36,138 bases of DNA, from positions 1-36,138 of IMG/VR virus record IMGVR_UViG_3300009175_000040; one strand, 5' to 3'. This DNA comes from a virus. A model generated the notes under the pieces. The model was given only the letters and a program-made list of their open reading frames with translations. It searched no databases and was not told the origin of the DNA. The translations under genes and the position numbers were made by a program. Positions 6,200 to 11,783 of this stretch are shown piece by piece. Positions within the stretch are counted from its first letter, which is position 1; each line of letters begins with the position of its first letter.

Positions 6200-6615
6200 C
6201 CACCACCAAACTTGAAAAAGAACTCCGCGCCAAGGTTGCCACGCTGGAGAGGGACATTGATCGCCGCAAGAAGGACTACCGTGGAAAGGTTACTGACTGT
6301 CTTCGATTTGTCACGGAGCGCGACACCCTCGCCACCGAGAACGCTGAGCTGAACGCACTCATCGACTCCCGCGAGCAGTTAAACGCCGCGAGCATTTCGG
6401 ACCTTGAGTTGGAATGCATGAAACTTGAACGCGCGAACGCGAGGCTGCGGGAAGTGCTCGCGGGTCTGGTCAAATCGCATGAGGAATGGAATGACCATAT
6501 AGCCCGCGTCATCGGGCGTCCGGTAAACTGGACGGATTCATACCTAGACGCAGCACGACATGTTTTGTCGAATATCCAAGATGAGAAATCGTCCCCTCGG
6601 AAAGCCCTAGACTAG
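6196..6615 (+). CDS. Coiled-coil protein (139 aa)
   Basis: The product starts MTTTKLEKELRAKVATLERD, and its first ~95 residues are a continuous coiled coil (heptads of Leu and Ala with Glu/Arg) followed by a helical tail. Such early phage coiled-coil proteins often scaffold or act as inhibitors, but no specific role can be given. The codon choice is visibly more GC-rich (GCG, CGC) than neighbouring small genes, a possible sign of separate origin. It overlaps the preceding gene by ATGA. A 12-codon ORF (6620-6658) sits between it and the next gene and overlaps that gene's ATG. Confidence 0.72.
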   Translation: MTTTKLEKELRAKVATLERDIDRRKKDYRGKVTDCLRFVTERDTLATENAELNALIDSREQLNAASISDLELECMKLERANARLREVLAGLVKSHEEWNDHIARVIGRPVNWTDSYLDAARHVLSNIQDEKSSPRKALD

Positions 6616-6619
6616 AGCC

Positions 6620-6658
6620 ATGAAAAACGCAGAACTCAACAACAAACCAACACTATGA
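6620..6658 (+). CDS. Possible 12-aa mini-ORF before 6655
   Basis: This is an ATG-initiated frame of 12 codons (MKNAELNNKPTL) whose stop overlaps the start of the next gene as ATGA, the same coupling used by larger genes here. It may be a leader peptide that carries ribosomes to the 6655 start, or simply the A/C-rich spacer read as codons. Confidence 0.25.
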   Translation: MKNAELNNKPTL

Positions 6659-6897
6659 CAACCACCATCGAAATCGAAGTCGAAGTTGAATACACTTTCG
6701 ACAAGGGAAGTCCGGGCTACCTGTCCGGGCCACCAGAATCCTGCTATCCAGCAGAAGATCCATCAGTCGAGATCATCGAAGTCCTTTACAACGGCCTCGA
6801 CATCTCCAACAACCTCACCGCTGACGCCCTCAAGACCCTTGAGGAAGAAGCACTCCAACACGCAATAGAAGAAATCGCAGACAGACAAATACCATGA
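6655..6897 (+). CDS. Conserved-type small acidic phage protein (80 aa)
   Basis: The product begins MTTTIEIEVEVEYTFDKGSP and shows the signature G-P-P-E-(S/D)-C-Y-P-A-E followed by VEIIEV around residues 25-42. I recall this signature from a frequent small phage hypothetical protein family with the same length and acidic C-terminus. No function is established to my knowledge. It is coupled to the next gene by ATGA. The start follows an A/C-rich spacer without a Shine-Dalgarno sequence. Confidence 0.8.
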   Translation: MTTTIEIEVEVEYTFDKGSPGYLSGPPESCYPAEDPSVEIIEVLYNGLDISNNLTADALKTLEEEALQHAIEEIADRQIP

Positions 6898-7106
6898 ACT
6901 TACTTAAATTCACCCGCATCACTTATCCTCAACGATTTATGAATTCTCTAAATCGTCCATCCACAATTCACGAAGGTATGGCCACTAAAATAATCCTCAC
7001 TCACTCCACCGAAGAACGTATTAAAACAGCACGAATTTGTCGCTGTGGCAAATGCACTTGTTGCCAAACACTCACTCAGTATAACCAACTCAACGCAAAC
7101 AACTAA
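6894..7106 (+). CDS. Small Cys-cluster protein (70 aa)
   Basis: The product starts MNLLKFTRITYPQRFMNSLN and contains the cysteine cluster CRCGKCTCC near residues 49-57, which could bind zinc or another metal. The rest is basic and Thr/Asn-rich. It is coupled to the preceding gene by ATGA and ends seven bases before the next start. Function unknown; a metal-binding knuckle is visible, but no second ligand pair is clear. Confidence 0.6.
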   Translation: MNLLKFTRITYPQRFMNSLNRPSTIHEGMATKIILTHSTEERIKTARICRCGKCTCCQTLTQYNQLNANN

Positions 7107-7113
7107 ACACACC

Positions 7114-7476
7114 ATGAAAACTAACAAACATATCGAAGAACTCAACAAAGACATCACCGATCTCCACATCAAGATCGAACAGAAACGCAAACTCATGAAC
7201 TTCCTCTCCGAGTTCGAGAATATCTTCACCGATAACCTCATCCTCGGACTCTACGGTTATGAGATTGAAATCTACACTCCACTCGATTGTCTTGAAGAAA
7301 TCGTCAAAACCTGGGGCCAATCCGACTGGGTTCGAGTTGCCTCCGGTAAAGAATCCATCAACTGGGAACGGAAGATTGGAGACTTCACAATTACACTTCA
7401 TTCGATGGAGAAGTGTGCTCCCGTCCTCGTCCCTCTCAACGCATGGCCGATCATGCTCACACAAGGAGCCGAATGA
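7114..7476 (+). CDS. Hypothetical protein with N-terminal coiled coil (120 aa)
   Basis: I chose the ATG at 7114 (context AACACACCATG). An upstream in-frame ATG at 7045 lies inside the preceding gene and yields an unconvincing extension. The product begins MKTNKHIEELNKDITDLHIK, a coiled coil of about 40 residues, followed by a globular part with SDWVRVASGKESINWERKIG. It is coupled to the next gene by ATGA at 7473. No family was recognised. Confidence 0.68.
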   Translation: MKTNKHIEELNKDITDLHIKIEQKRKLMNFLSEFENIFTDNLILGLYGYEIEIYTPLDCLEEIVKTWGQSDWVRVASGKESINWERKIGDFTITLHSMEKCAPVLVPLNAWPIMLTQGAE

Positions 7477-7793
7477 ACTTCATTGCACTCCAAGCTAAGT
7501 GGGCACCAATTAAGAACTTCACTCAAGAAGATCACGCACAATTCTGGAATGAGCTTCATTCACTTGTTCACAGTGTGAACACCACTTCAGATAACATCTA
7601 CACGGTGATCCAGATAAACACAATTGGTGGACGAATCCTGCTACAAGTCCTCGGCTCTTATCTCCACAAAGACCAAGCGGATGCACTTGCAGTCTCCGCA
7701 CGTAAGGGAGTAGATAATCGGGCACTGAAGAAGCTCGATGCTCGTATTGAGATCAAGGTCTTCCCTAACCGGCTCACCCGCCATGACTCCTAA
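7473..7793 (+). CDS. Hypothetical protein (106 aa), contains palindrome
   Basis: The start at 7473 is set by the ATGA overlap with the preceding stop. The product starts MNFIALQAKWAPIKNFTQED and looks globular with an N-terminal helix-rich part and a later beta stretch (VIQINTIGGRILLQVL). The palindrome copy at 7566-7580 encodes His-Ser-Val-Asn around residues 32-36, the same peptide as in the gene at 4935 although the proteins are unrelated. It overlaps the next gene by 11 bases. Confidence 0.68.
   Translation: MNFIALQAKWAPIKNFTQEDHAQFWNELHSLVHSVNTTSDNIYTVIQINTIGGRILLQVLGSYLHKDQADALAVSARKGVDNRALKKLDARIEIKVFPNRLTRHDS
7566..7580 (+). repeat. 15-bp palindrome copy 4 (coding)
   Basis: GTTCACA-G-TGTGAAC inside the 106-residue gene, read as Val-His-Ser-Val-Asn. 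Confidence 0.9.
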
Positions 7794-7959
7794 ACACATC
7801 ATTGGTGACAACGTGATGACTCAAGGCTTTGGCCTTGCTGTGATCAGGGAAGTCTATCAATCACCAGAAGGTAACACAGTCTATCGTGTTGATCCGTTGG
7901 ACGGATCGAGTAGTGACTGGCTTATCTTTGAACAGGAGATTTCACCCAATGACTCTTGA
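7783..7959 (+). CDS. Small beta-rich hypothetical protein (58 aa)
   Basis: This ORF starts inside the end of the preceding gene (CCATGACTCC) and encodes MTPKHIIGDNVMTQGFGLAV. The alternation of short hydrophobic strands (IGDNV, GLAVIREV, NTVYRVDPLDG, DWLIFEQEI) resembles a small SH3-like barrel. The stop is 11 bases past the next start. No family assignment. Confidence 0.6.
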   Translation: MTPKHIIGDNVMTQGFGLAVIREVYQSPEGNTVYRVDPLDGSSSDWLIFEQEISPNDS

Positions 7960-8149
7960 GATCTACTACCTCGACGAGAATCAAATCAAACGACGAACCG
8001 CGCCATTCGATGCAAACAAACTGGCCGAAAACCTTCGTCGCTTGAATCACCACAAGCATTTAAGCATCAGGAAAGTGAAGGAGAATCCCTCCGCACTTTC
8101 GCGAACCATAGATACGAGATACATTCTTGAATCTGATCTTGGTGCCTGA
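7949..8149 (+). CDS. Small basic hypothetical protein (66 aa)
   Basis: This is the last gene of the small-gene operon. The product starts MTLEIYYLDENQIKRRTAPF, with a helical basic middle (LAENLRRLNHHKHLSIRKVK). The start lies inside the preceding gene. After it comes a 213-base gap that contains the tRNA-like element. No family was recognised. Confidence 0.6.
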   Translation: MTLEIYYLDENQIKRRTAPFDANKLAENLRRLNHHKHLSIRKVKENPSALSRTIDTRYILESDLGA

Positions 8150-8221
8150 TAGCTTGTCATTCGCGGGAGAGATAGTGCGGAATGGTATGATCCTTTCCAT
8201 ATGGACTTTCCCAAGAAAAAC

Positions 8222-8331
8222 GCAGGTGTGGCGGAAGTATAGACGCGTAGGAAAGAGATGAAATACTCTCTACCTAGTCGAGTCAATTAAAGACTTGACG
8301 TGGGTGATGAGATGTCACTCCACCTGCACCA
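8222..8331 (+). tRNA. tRNA-Leu-like structure with encoded CCA, non-canonical
   Basis: Acceptor strand GCAGGTG (8222-8228) pairs perfectly with CACCTGC (8321-8327) and is followed by ACCA (8328-8331). TG, then a D-stem GCG/CGC (8231-8233/8244-8246) around GAAGTATAGA, matches the tRNA-Leu hallmark TGGCGGAA..AGACGC. A 7-bp variable arm (8278-8284 with 8292-8298, one G-U) fits a type II tRNA. Oddities: the anticodon arm is lengthened (TAGG/CCTA plus AGAGA/TCTCT, loop TGAAATAC) with no T33 or clear anticodon. The D-loop lacks GG. The T-stem is 6 bp (8302-8307/8315-8320) with loop TGAGATG instead of TTCRANY. So it is a derived tRNA-like RNA rather than a working tRNA, lying 31 bases before the ATG at 8363. 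Confidence 0.5.
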
Positions 8332-8336
8332 CGCAG

Positions 8337-8358
8337 TAAACACAAAACACAAACACAA
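8337..8358 (+). promoter_or_regulatory. A/C-rich SD-less leader, copy at 8363 gene
   Basis: These 22 bases (TAAACACAAAACAC then AAACACAA) are identical to 13316-13337 before the gene at 13345, and a looser version (CTAACACAAAACC) precedes the gene at 2685. The stretch is unstructured and purine/C-rich with no Shine-Dalgarno sequence. It probably serves as a ribosome-accessible initiation region for highly expressed genes. Confidence 0.6.
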
Positions 8359-8362
8359 AACC

Positions 8363-8974
8363 ATGACTAAAGTCGAAACAGACATCCTGGGCACAACGGT
8401 TTCCGTTGACGTCCCATCCACCGAAGCCGAATACAACGCTCTCGACACCAGCCGCCCCAGTGCGGTCCTCGCCGACGCCGTGAACAACACCCTCCAACAC
8501 TCCTGGAAAGGTGAAGTTCGTGACAAGGCCGCGGAACTCGTCGAGACCGAACTCGGATTCAAACGGGCGATGAAGCCCGGTGCACTCAAGAAATCTGGCG
8601 AAGCCGGTGCGGATATTCCCGCCGAAACCGTTGGAGTTTTCTTCGAGCGTGCGAAAGCCGCTGGCATCACCGAGGAGCAGCTCGCCGCAGTCCTTATCAA
8701 AGCCGCCACCTCCACCCCGTTCGACCCATCACCGGGTGAGCGTTCCGGTGGCTCTGGCCGCATCGGTAAGGAATACTACGCCGCCGCCGACGGGATCATC
8801 TCCCAAGGCCCGGACGTGATCAAGAAGGCGGTCAAGAAACTGGAGAAGCTCAACGTCGGTGTGGTTGTGAAGTTCAACGAAGACGGCTCCGTCTCCCGCG
8901 ACTCCTTCGCATCCGCCATCCGCACCAACGCAGCCCGCAAGGTTGCCGAAGCATCCGCGGAACTCATCGGGTAA
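8363..8974 (+). CDS. Hypothetical, probably abundant early protein (203 aa)
   Basis: The start at 8363 is chosen because the in-frame ATG at 8300 would read through the tRNA-like element and the shared A-rich leader. The product begins MTKVETDILGTTVSVDVPST and is alanine- and lysine-rich, largely helical in the second half (AAGITEEQLAAVLIKAATST; VIKKAVKKLEKLNVGVVVKF). It has a Gly/Ser loop SPGERSGGSGR near residue 125. Codons are more GC-rich than in the small operon. It shares with the 13345 product an early DTSRP segment followed by Leu-Ala. No domain was recognised. The dedicated leader and trailing hairpin suggest strong, separate expression. Confidence 0.82.
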   Translation: MTKVETDILGTTVSVDVPSTEAEYNALDTSRPSAVLADAVNNTLQHSWKGEVRDKAAELVETELGFKRAMKPGALKKSGEAGADIPAETVGVFFERAKAAGITEEQLAAVLIKAATSTPFDPSPGERSGGSGRIGKEYYAAADGIISQGPDVIKKAVKKLEKLNVGVVVKFNEDGSVSRDSFASAIRTNAARKVAEASAELIG

Positions 8975-8984
8975 TTTCAGCAGG

Positions 8985-9016
8985 TTGAGTGAGGTCTACC
9001 TTTCTTCCTCACTTAA
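8985..9016 (+). promoter_or_regulatory. Hairpin after 8363 gene (no U-tract)
   Basis: TTGAGTGAGG (8985-8994) pairs with CCTCACTTAA (9007-9016), ten pairs with one G-U and a 12-base loop. It begins eleven bases after the stop codon. No T-run follows, so it is more likely an mRNA 3'-end stabiliser, a processing site or the first helix of the downstream structured RNA than an intrinsic terminator. Confidence 0.45.
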
Positions 9017-9194
9017 ACCGCCGCTAATTTGACTGGTAACAAGCGTTAAATTGTTCCAACCGTCCGAGCAGTCACTTGAGGGTTCCTAGTATACTCGTTA
9101 AACTGTTAGTCTATCCTCCGGAGAAAAGAACCGTTAGCTATCTTACAGTCGGGTGAAAGTCCCGACACAATTTCTCAGCAAGGGAGTGATCACA

Positions 9195-9233
9195 ATGGCT
9201 AAGTGCAAAGGTAAAGGTGGTAAGAAGAAGTGA
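9195..9233 (+). CDS. 12-aa Lys/Gly micro-ORF in structured region
   Basis: ATG to TGA spans 13 codons for MAKCKGKGGKKK, six lysines and a single Cys. A purine-rich AAGGGAG stands about nine bases upstream, one of the few Shine-Dalgarno-like sites in the window. It lies between two strong hairpins of the putative structured RNA. It may be a translated basic micropeptide, a leader peptide, or chance. Confidence 0.35.
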   Translation: MAKCKGKGGKKK

Positions 9234-9320
9234 TTACAAGAACTGATGGTGAGGCTAGCCATCCCGGTGGGTTGGACGGAATTCAACCTTGAGACTGAGC
9301 AACCTGCAAAGTGGTGGCTC

Positions 9321-9386
9321 CTCATTTGAACAGGGAGAATGTGTGACATGGTGCGCACCTACATCATACGGCCCTGTTCAAATGAG
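9321..9386 (+). repeat. Perfect 15-bp inverted repeat (long hairpin)
   Basis: CTCATTTGAACAGGG at 9321-9335 is exactly complementary to 9372-9386, enclosing 36 bases that include the self-complementary GGTGCGCACC. Outer bases GTGGT (9311-9315) and ACCAC (9387-9391) add five pairs across a bulge. No T-run follows. It is the longest perfect stem in the window. Confidence 0.7.
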
Positions 9387-9520
9387 ACCACGCAGATACA
9401 TAAACGAAGTCACCTTGGGGACATCCACTACGCGTAGCGAATGCGCCGACGGACACCTCCACAAACCACGACCGATGGGAGTATCTCTCGTGGTCTCAAG
9501 TCTTTCCATCACCATCACCA

Positions 9521-9964
9521 ATGAACGACGCATTAAACTACGCCCGCTTCAAGCCATGTCTTGAACTCATCATCACCCAACACCCTTCTCCCACCAAATT
9601 CACCACCCTAGGTTCCTTCACACCCAACTCCTACTGCACCCTACTCCGTCGTGCTAAACACTACCATGTCCAAGTCCTTGACCTTCCATTCCCTGATGGA
9701 GTTACCTTCCGTTTCGGACACGACCATGTCATCGTTGGTCTTCCCAAGTCGGCCCTCGAACCTTTGCTCCCGACTGGATCAAGTGACCTCGTCAAGATCA
9801 CTCGACCAATATCTGGAGTTGAATTCCACGCACTCTGTGGACTCATTGAACATGGAGTCTTCTCCCACACCTTCCACATTCCCGGACGTCCCCCATGTTT
9901 AGTGCATGAGAACTTTATCAACGTGGAAATGTCCCAGCAATCCGATCACTACCTACTCCTATGA
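9521..9964 (+). CDS. Hypothetical protein (147 aa)
   Basis: The product starts MNDALNYARFKPCLELIITQ after a CACCATCACC spacer and is coupled to the next gene by ATGA at 9961. It has a compact alpha/beta look, with a basic patch (LLRRAKHYHVQV) and a repeated histidine content (HTFHIPGRPPCLVHENF) near the C-terminus. No known domain or catalytic motif was recognised. As the first gene of the replication arm it may be an accessory replication or host-interaction factor; that is position-based inference. Confidence 0.7.
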   Translation: MNDALNYARFKPCLELIITQHPSPTKFTTLGSFTPNSYCTLLRRAKHYHVQVLDLPFPDGVTFRFGHDHVIVGLPKSALEPLLPTGSSDLVKITRPISGVEFHALCGLIEHGVFSHTFHIPGRPPCLVHENFINVEMSQQSDHYLLL

Positions 9965-10335
9965 CCACACTCAAATCTCCTTACCGTAAACCTGAAGAGC
10001 GTGACCACATCATCATCTTCCGCGTTCCTCGGGAAACCTTCACCGACGTTTTTATCAAACGCTGCCCTCACCGTGGAGCAATCGACGGCGTAATGGGCCA
10101 GCTTTATTCCAAGTTCTATGCAGCACTCTTAGCCGACACCACCATCCCAACCACCTATGACACAGATAATGACACCCGAATCGCAACCCTCCTCGACCGA
10201 TGCACCTTTAGCCTCGCTCCTGTCCCTGGACATCAGCCAGATGTCGGAGGTGGAACTCCGCGAGTTCATCGCAACAAGCCGGCAGTTACAAAACTCCCCG
10301 CAAACCCTCCGCGCAAAACTCGAAACCGAAAGTAA
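9961..10335 (+). CDS. Hypothetical basic protein (124 aa), long overlap with next gene
   Basis: The product starts MTTLKSPYRKPEERDHIIIF. The first ~75 residues look like a real domain (FRVPRETFTDVFIKRCPHRG, then VMGQLYSKFYAALL). From about residue 80 the sequence turns Pro/Arg-rich (GHQPDVGGGTPRVHRNKPAV) and runs in a different frame over the gene at 10157. The C-terminal third is therefore either an overprinted tail or an artefact of a frame change. It is coupled to the preceding gene by ATGA. No family was recognised. Confidence 0.68.
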   Translation: MTTLKSPYRKPEERDHIIIFRVPRETFTDVFIKRCPHRGAIDGVMGQLYSKFYAALLADTTIPTTYDTDNDTRIATLLDRCTFSLAPVPGHQPDVGGGTPRVHRNKPAVTKLPANPPRKTRNRK

Positions 10336-10405
10336 AACCCTCGGCGGACGCAAGCCCAAGAAGCAGGTCGACATCACCGATCTGCTCTCCGACGACGATG
10401 ACTAA
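10157..10405 (+). CDS. Hypothetical acidic helical protein (82 aa)
   Basis: The product starts MTQIMTPESQPSSTDAPLAS, followed by an amphipathic helical core (DISQMSEVELREFIATSRQL, then LQNSPQTLRAKLE) and an acidic tail DITDLLSDDDD. The core resembles short phage proteins with an MSE-E-LR-F helix. It overlaps the upstream gene by 179 bases in another frame and the next by eight. The protein-like composition makes this frame the more convincing of the two through 10200-10335. A second start (MTPES) lies four codons in. Confidence 0.72.
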   Translation: MTQIMTPESQPSSTDAPLASLLSLDISQMSEVELREFIATSRQLQNSPQTLRAKLETESKTLGGRKPKKQVDITDLLSDDDD

Positions 10406-10610
10406 CTACCAGGTCGCAATCTACACCCGACCTACCTCATCGCCCATCTGGTTATGCATCCTTCACGATATGTTTTGTTCACAGTGTGAACATCACAAAT
10501 TGATTTCCAACATCACTCAAGCAGCATTACAAAATCCACTCACCAACCCAAACAACCTAGTTATATGGATCCATCAAGTCCCAAACTCAAGCAGTTCTTC
10601 ACCCGTCTAA
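10398..10610 (+). CDS. Small hypothetical protein (70 aa), contains palindrome
   Basis: The start overlaps the preceding stop region (GACGATGACTAAC) and the end runs 46 bases into the nuclease gene. The product begins MTNYQVAIYTRPTSSPIWLC. It carries Cys/His residues where the 15-bp palindrome (10477-10491) is read as Cys-Ser-Gln-Cys-Glu-His, a different frame from the His-Ser-Val-Asn reading elsewhere. Support is moderate: the composition is acceptable, but the ORF could be a coding-like bridge around the DNA site. Confidence 0.5.
   Translation: MTNYQVAIYTRPTSSPIWLCILHDMFCSQCEHHKLISNITQAALQNPLTNPNNLVIWIHQVPNSSSSSPV
10477..10491 (+). repeat. 15-bp palindrome copy 5 (coding, other frame)
   Basis: GTTCACA-G-TGTGAAC inside the 70-residue gene, read in a different frame as Cys-Ser-Gln-Cys-Glu-His. 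Confidence 0.9.
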
Positions 10611-11560
10611 ACGACGATGGTGATTTTATTCTTAAGCTCTCCGACAATTCGTTGGGAGTTTTCCAGTCGTGTAATCGCGCGGCTCAGTACTACATACAGC
10701 AATGCCGGAGAAGTTCCAAGTCCGGTGCAGCACTATCGTATGGTGATGCCTGGCACAAATTTCAAGAGATCAGAACTCGCTGCAAGTCGAGTGACGAGCA
10801 ACTCTGGAATCTCGTGGGGCAAGTAATCTCCAAACACTTCGAGGACAATCCCGTCGACCCTGATGAGTGGAGGACTGGAGAATATCTCCTGGAGTGTGCG
10901 AAGAAGTATCATCGTCAATATACGCCGGAGCTTCTTGAAACTGTGAAGACTCCAAGTAGTGAACTGATGTGTGAGCTTACGTTCAATCTTCCTCTCGGAA
11001 CTATCGAGATCAATGGTCCAATGTATCTTGATCGTAAGTCTGCATCAGGCCCAACCGACTATGTGCGCACCATCTTCGTCGAATGGAACGGACGCATCGA
11101 CGATATTATCAACCTCGATGGTATGTATTGGGTGAGAGACTACAAAACCACCTCAATGGGTGGGCCTACTTACTTCGAGGAGTTCAAGATGGCAGGTCAA
11201 CCAGTCGGGTATGCTTGGGCCGCCAAGACTCTCGCGCCTCAACTCCCTGTGTCTGGCTTCATGCTGGACTGTGCAATCATGCGCAAGCCCACGAAGACTG
11301 GCAAGGGCACTAAGTTCCAACGCCAACGCTATCCTTACTCGCAGGAGAAGCTCGACGAGTGGCAAGCCAACACCATGAGTCTCATCGGTGACATGGTTGC
11401 TAACTTCCGCGCGAACGATTTCCCCATGCGCACCAAGTCGTGTGTAGGAAAATACGGTAAGTGTGCTTACTTCGATGTGTGCACGTTGCCTCTTCGCTTT
11501 CGTCAAGATTTCCTAATGGGCCCAGACTATGGCGACTGCCTCGAAAAAACACCGGAGTAG
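10565..11560 (+). CDS. Cas4/RecB-like PD-(D/E)XK nuclease with Fe-S cluster
   Basis: This 331-residue nuclease has the RecB/Cas4 (PDDEXK_1) layout. His64 lies in SYGDAWHKF, GRIDD at residues 176-180 supplies the catalytic Asp, DYKTT at 192-196 gives the D/E-X-K pair, and QPVGYAW at 212-218 forms the QxxxY motif. Four cysteines, Cys36 near the N-terminus and Cys293, Cys300 and Cys306 at the C-terminus, match the one-plus-three 4Fe-4S arrangement of Cas4 and AddB-type enzymes. In phages such genes usually act as exonucleases with a single-strand annealing or RecA-like partner. Here the Sak4-like ATPase is two genes downstream. No CRISPR array is present, so a recombination role is the sensible reading. 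Confidence 0.88.
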   Translation: MDPSSPKLKQFFTRLNDDGDFILKLSDNSLGVFQSCNRAAQYYIQQCRRSSKSGAALSYGDAWHKFQEIRTRCKSSDEQLWNLVGQVISKHFEDNPVDPDEWRTGEYLLECAKKYHRQYTPELLETVKTPSSELMCELTFNLPLGTIEINGPMYLDRKSASGPTDYVRTIFVEWNGRIDDIINLDGMYWVRDYKTTSMGGPTYFEEFKMAGQPVGYAWAAKTLAPQLPVSGFMLDCAIMRKPTKTGKGTKFQRQRYPYSQEKLDEWQANTMSLIGDMVANFRANDFPMRTKSCVGKYGKCAYFDVCTLPLRFRQDFLMGPDYGDCLEKTPE

Positions 11561-11783
11561 GGAAGCTCGTCATGAGTGGCTGCCTGTTAAGGGGTTTCCC
11601 ACCTCCTCCCCGATCATTGGTGCGATTCCTTCCAAGCCTCTTACAGATAGGGCGATTAAAAAGTATGCACTTGAAGGTCGCTATGGTTCCGCCATCCAAC
11701 AACTCTACCAACAAGCAAAAAGCAAACAACCAAAACCAAGAACATCCAAAGTCAAACAACTAATCTCAGACCTACTATCATGA
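11529..11783 (+). CDS. Small basic hypothetical protein (84 aa)
   Basis: This gene overlaps the nuclease gene by 32 bases and the next by ATGA. The product begins MATASKKHRSREARHEWLPV and is strongly basic, with a Pro-rich segment (GFPTSSPIIGAIPSKPL) and a C-terminal helix (AIQQLYQQAKSKQPKPRT). Its position between the nuclease and the Sak4-like ATPase suggests a recombination accessory or DNA-binding factor. No family was recognised. Confidence 0.68.
   Translation: MATASKKHRSREARHEWLPVKGFPTSSPIIGAIPSKPLTDRAIKKYALEGRYGSAIQQLYQQAKSKQPKPRTSKVKQLISDLLS

Larger units (their letters stand above)
8975..9520 (+). ncRNA. Candidate large structured non-coding RNA region
   Basis: There is no credible protein gene in these 546 bases apart from a 12-codon ORF, and helices follow one another on the plus strand. 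They include: 10 bp with one G-U at 8985-8994/9007-9016; TGACTG/CAGTCA around AACAA/TTGTT (about 9029-9077); GGTTC/GAACC with an inner CCTCCGGAG (about 9082-9133); and GTCGGG/CCCGAC at 9148-9153/9161-9166 with loop TGAAAGT. There is also a perfect 15-bp stem CTCATTTGAACAGGG (9321-9335) with its complement at 9372-9386, extended by GTGGT/ACCAC, and TGAGACCACG (about 9383-9392) with CGTGGTCTCA near 9489-9498. Size and position near a tRNA-like element recall large ornate phage RNAs (GOLLD, ROOL), but class membership is not shown. Confidence 0.45.

Noticed and set aside
8222-8331. Functional tRNA-Leu
   Set aside because: No anticodon loop with T33, altered T-loop and D-loop; kept only as a tRNA-like element.
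8300-8362. N-terminal extension of the 8363 gene
   Set aside because: It would translate the tRNA-like 3' half and the leader that is conserved at 13316-13337.
9148-9166. Cobalamin riboswitch or group II intron core
   Set aside because: GGGTGAAAGTCCC resembles parts of both, but the other conserved elements (riboswitch B12 box, intron domain V) were not found.
10565-11560. CRISPR-associated Cas4
   Set aside because: No repeat-spacer array or other cas gene is present. The Cas4-like fold is common in phage recombination modules.
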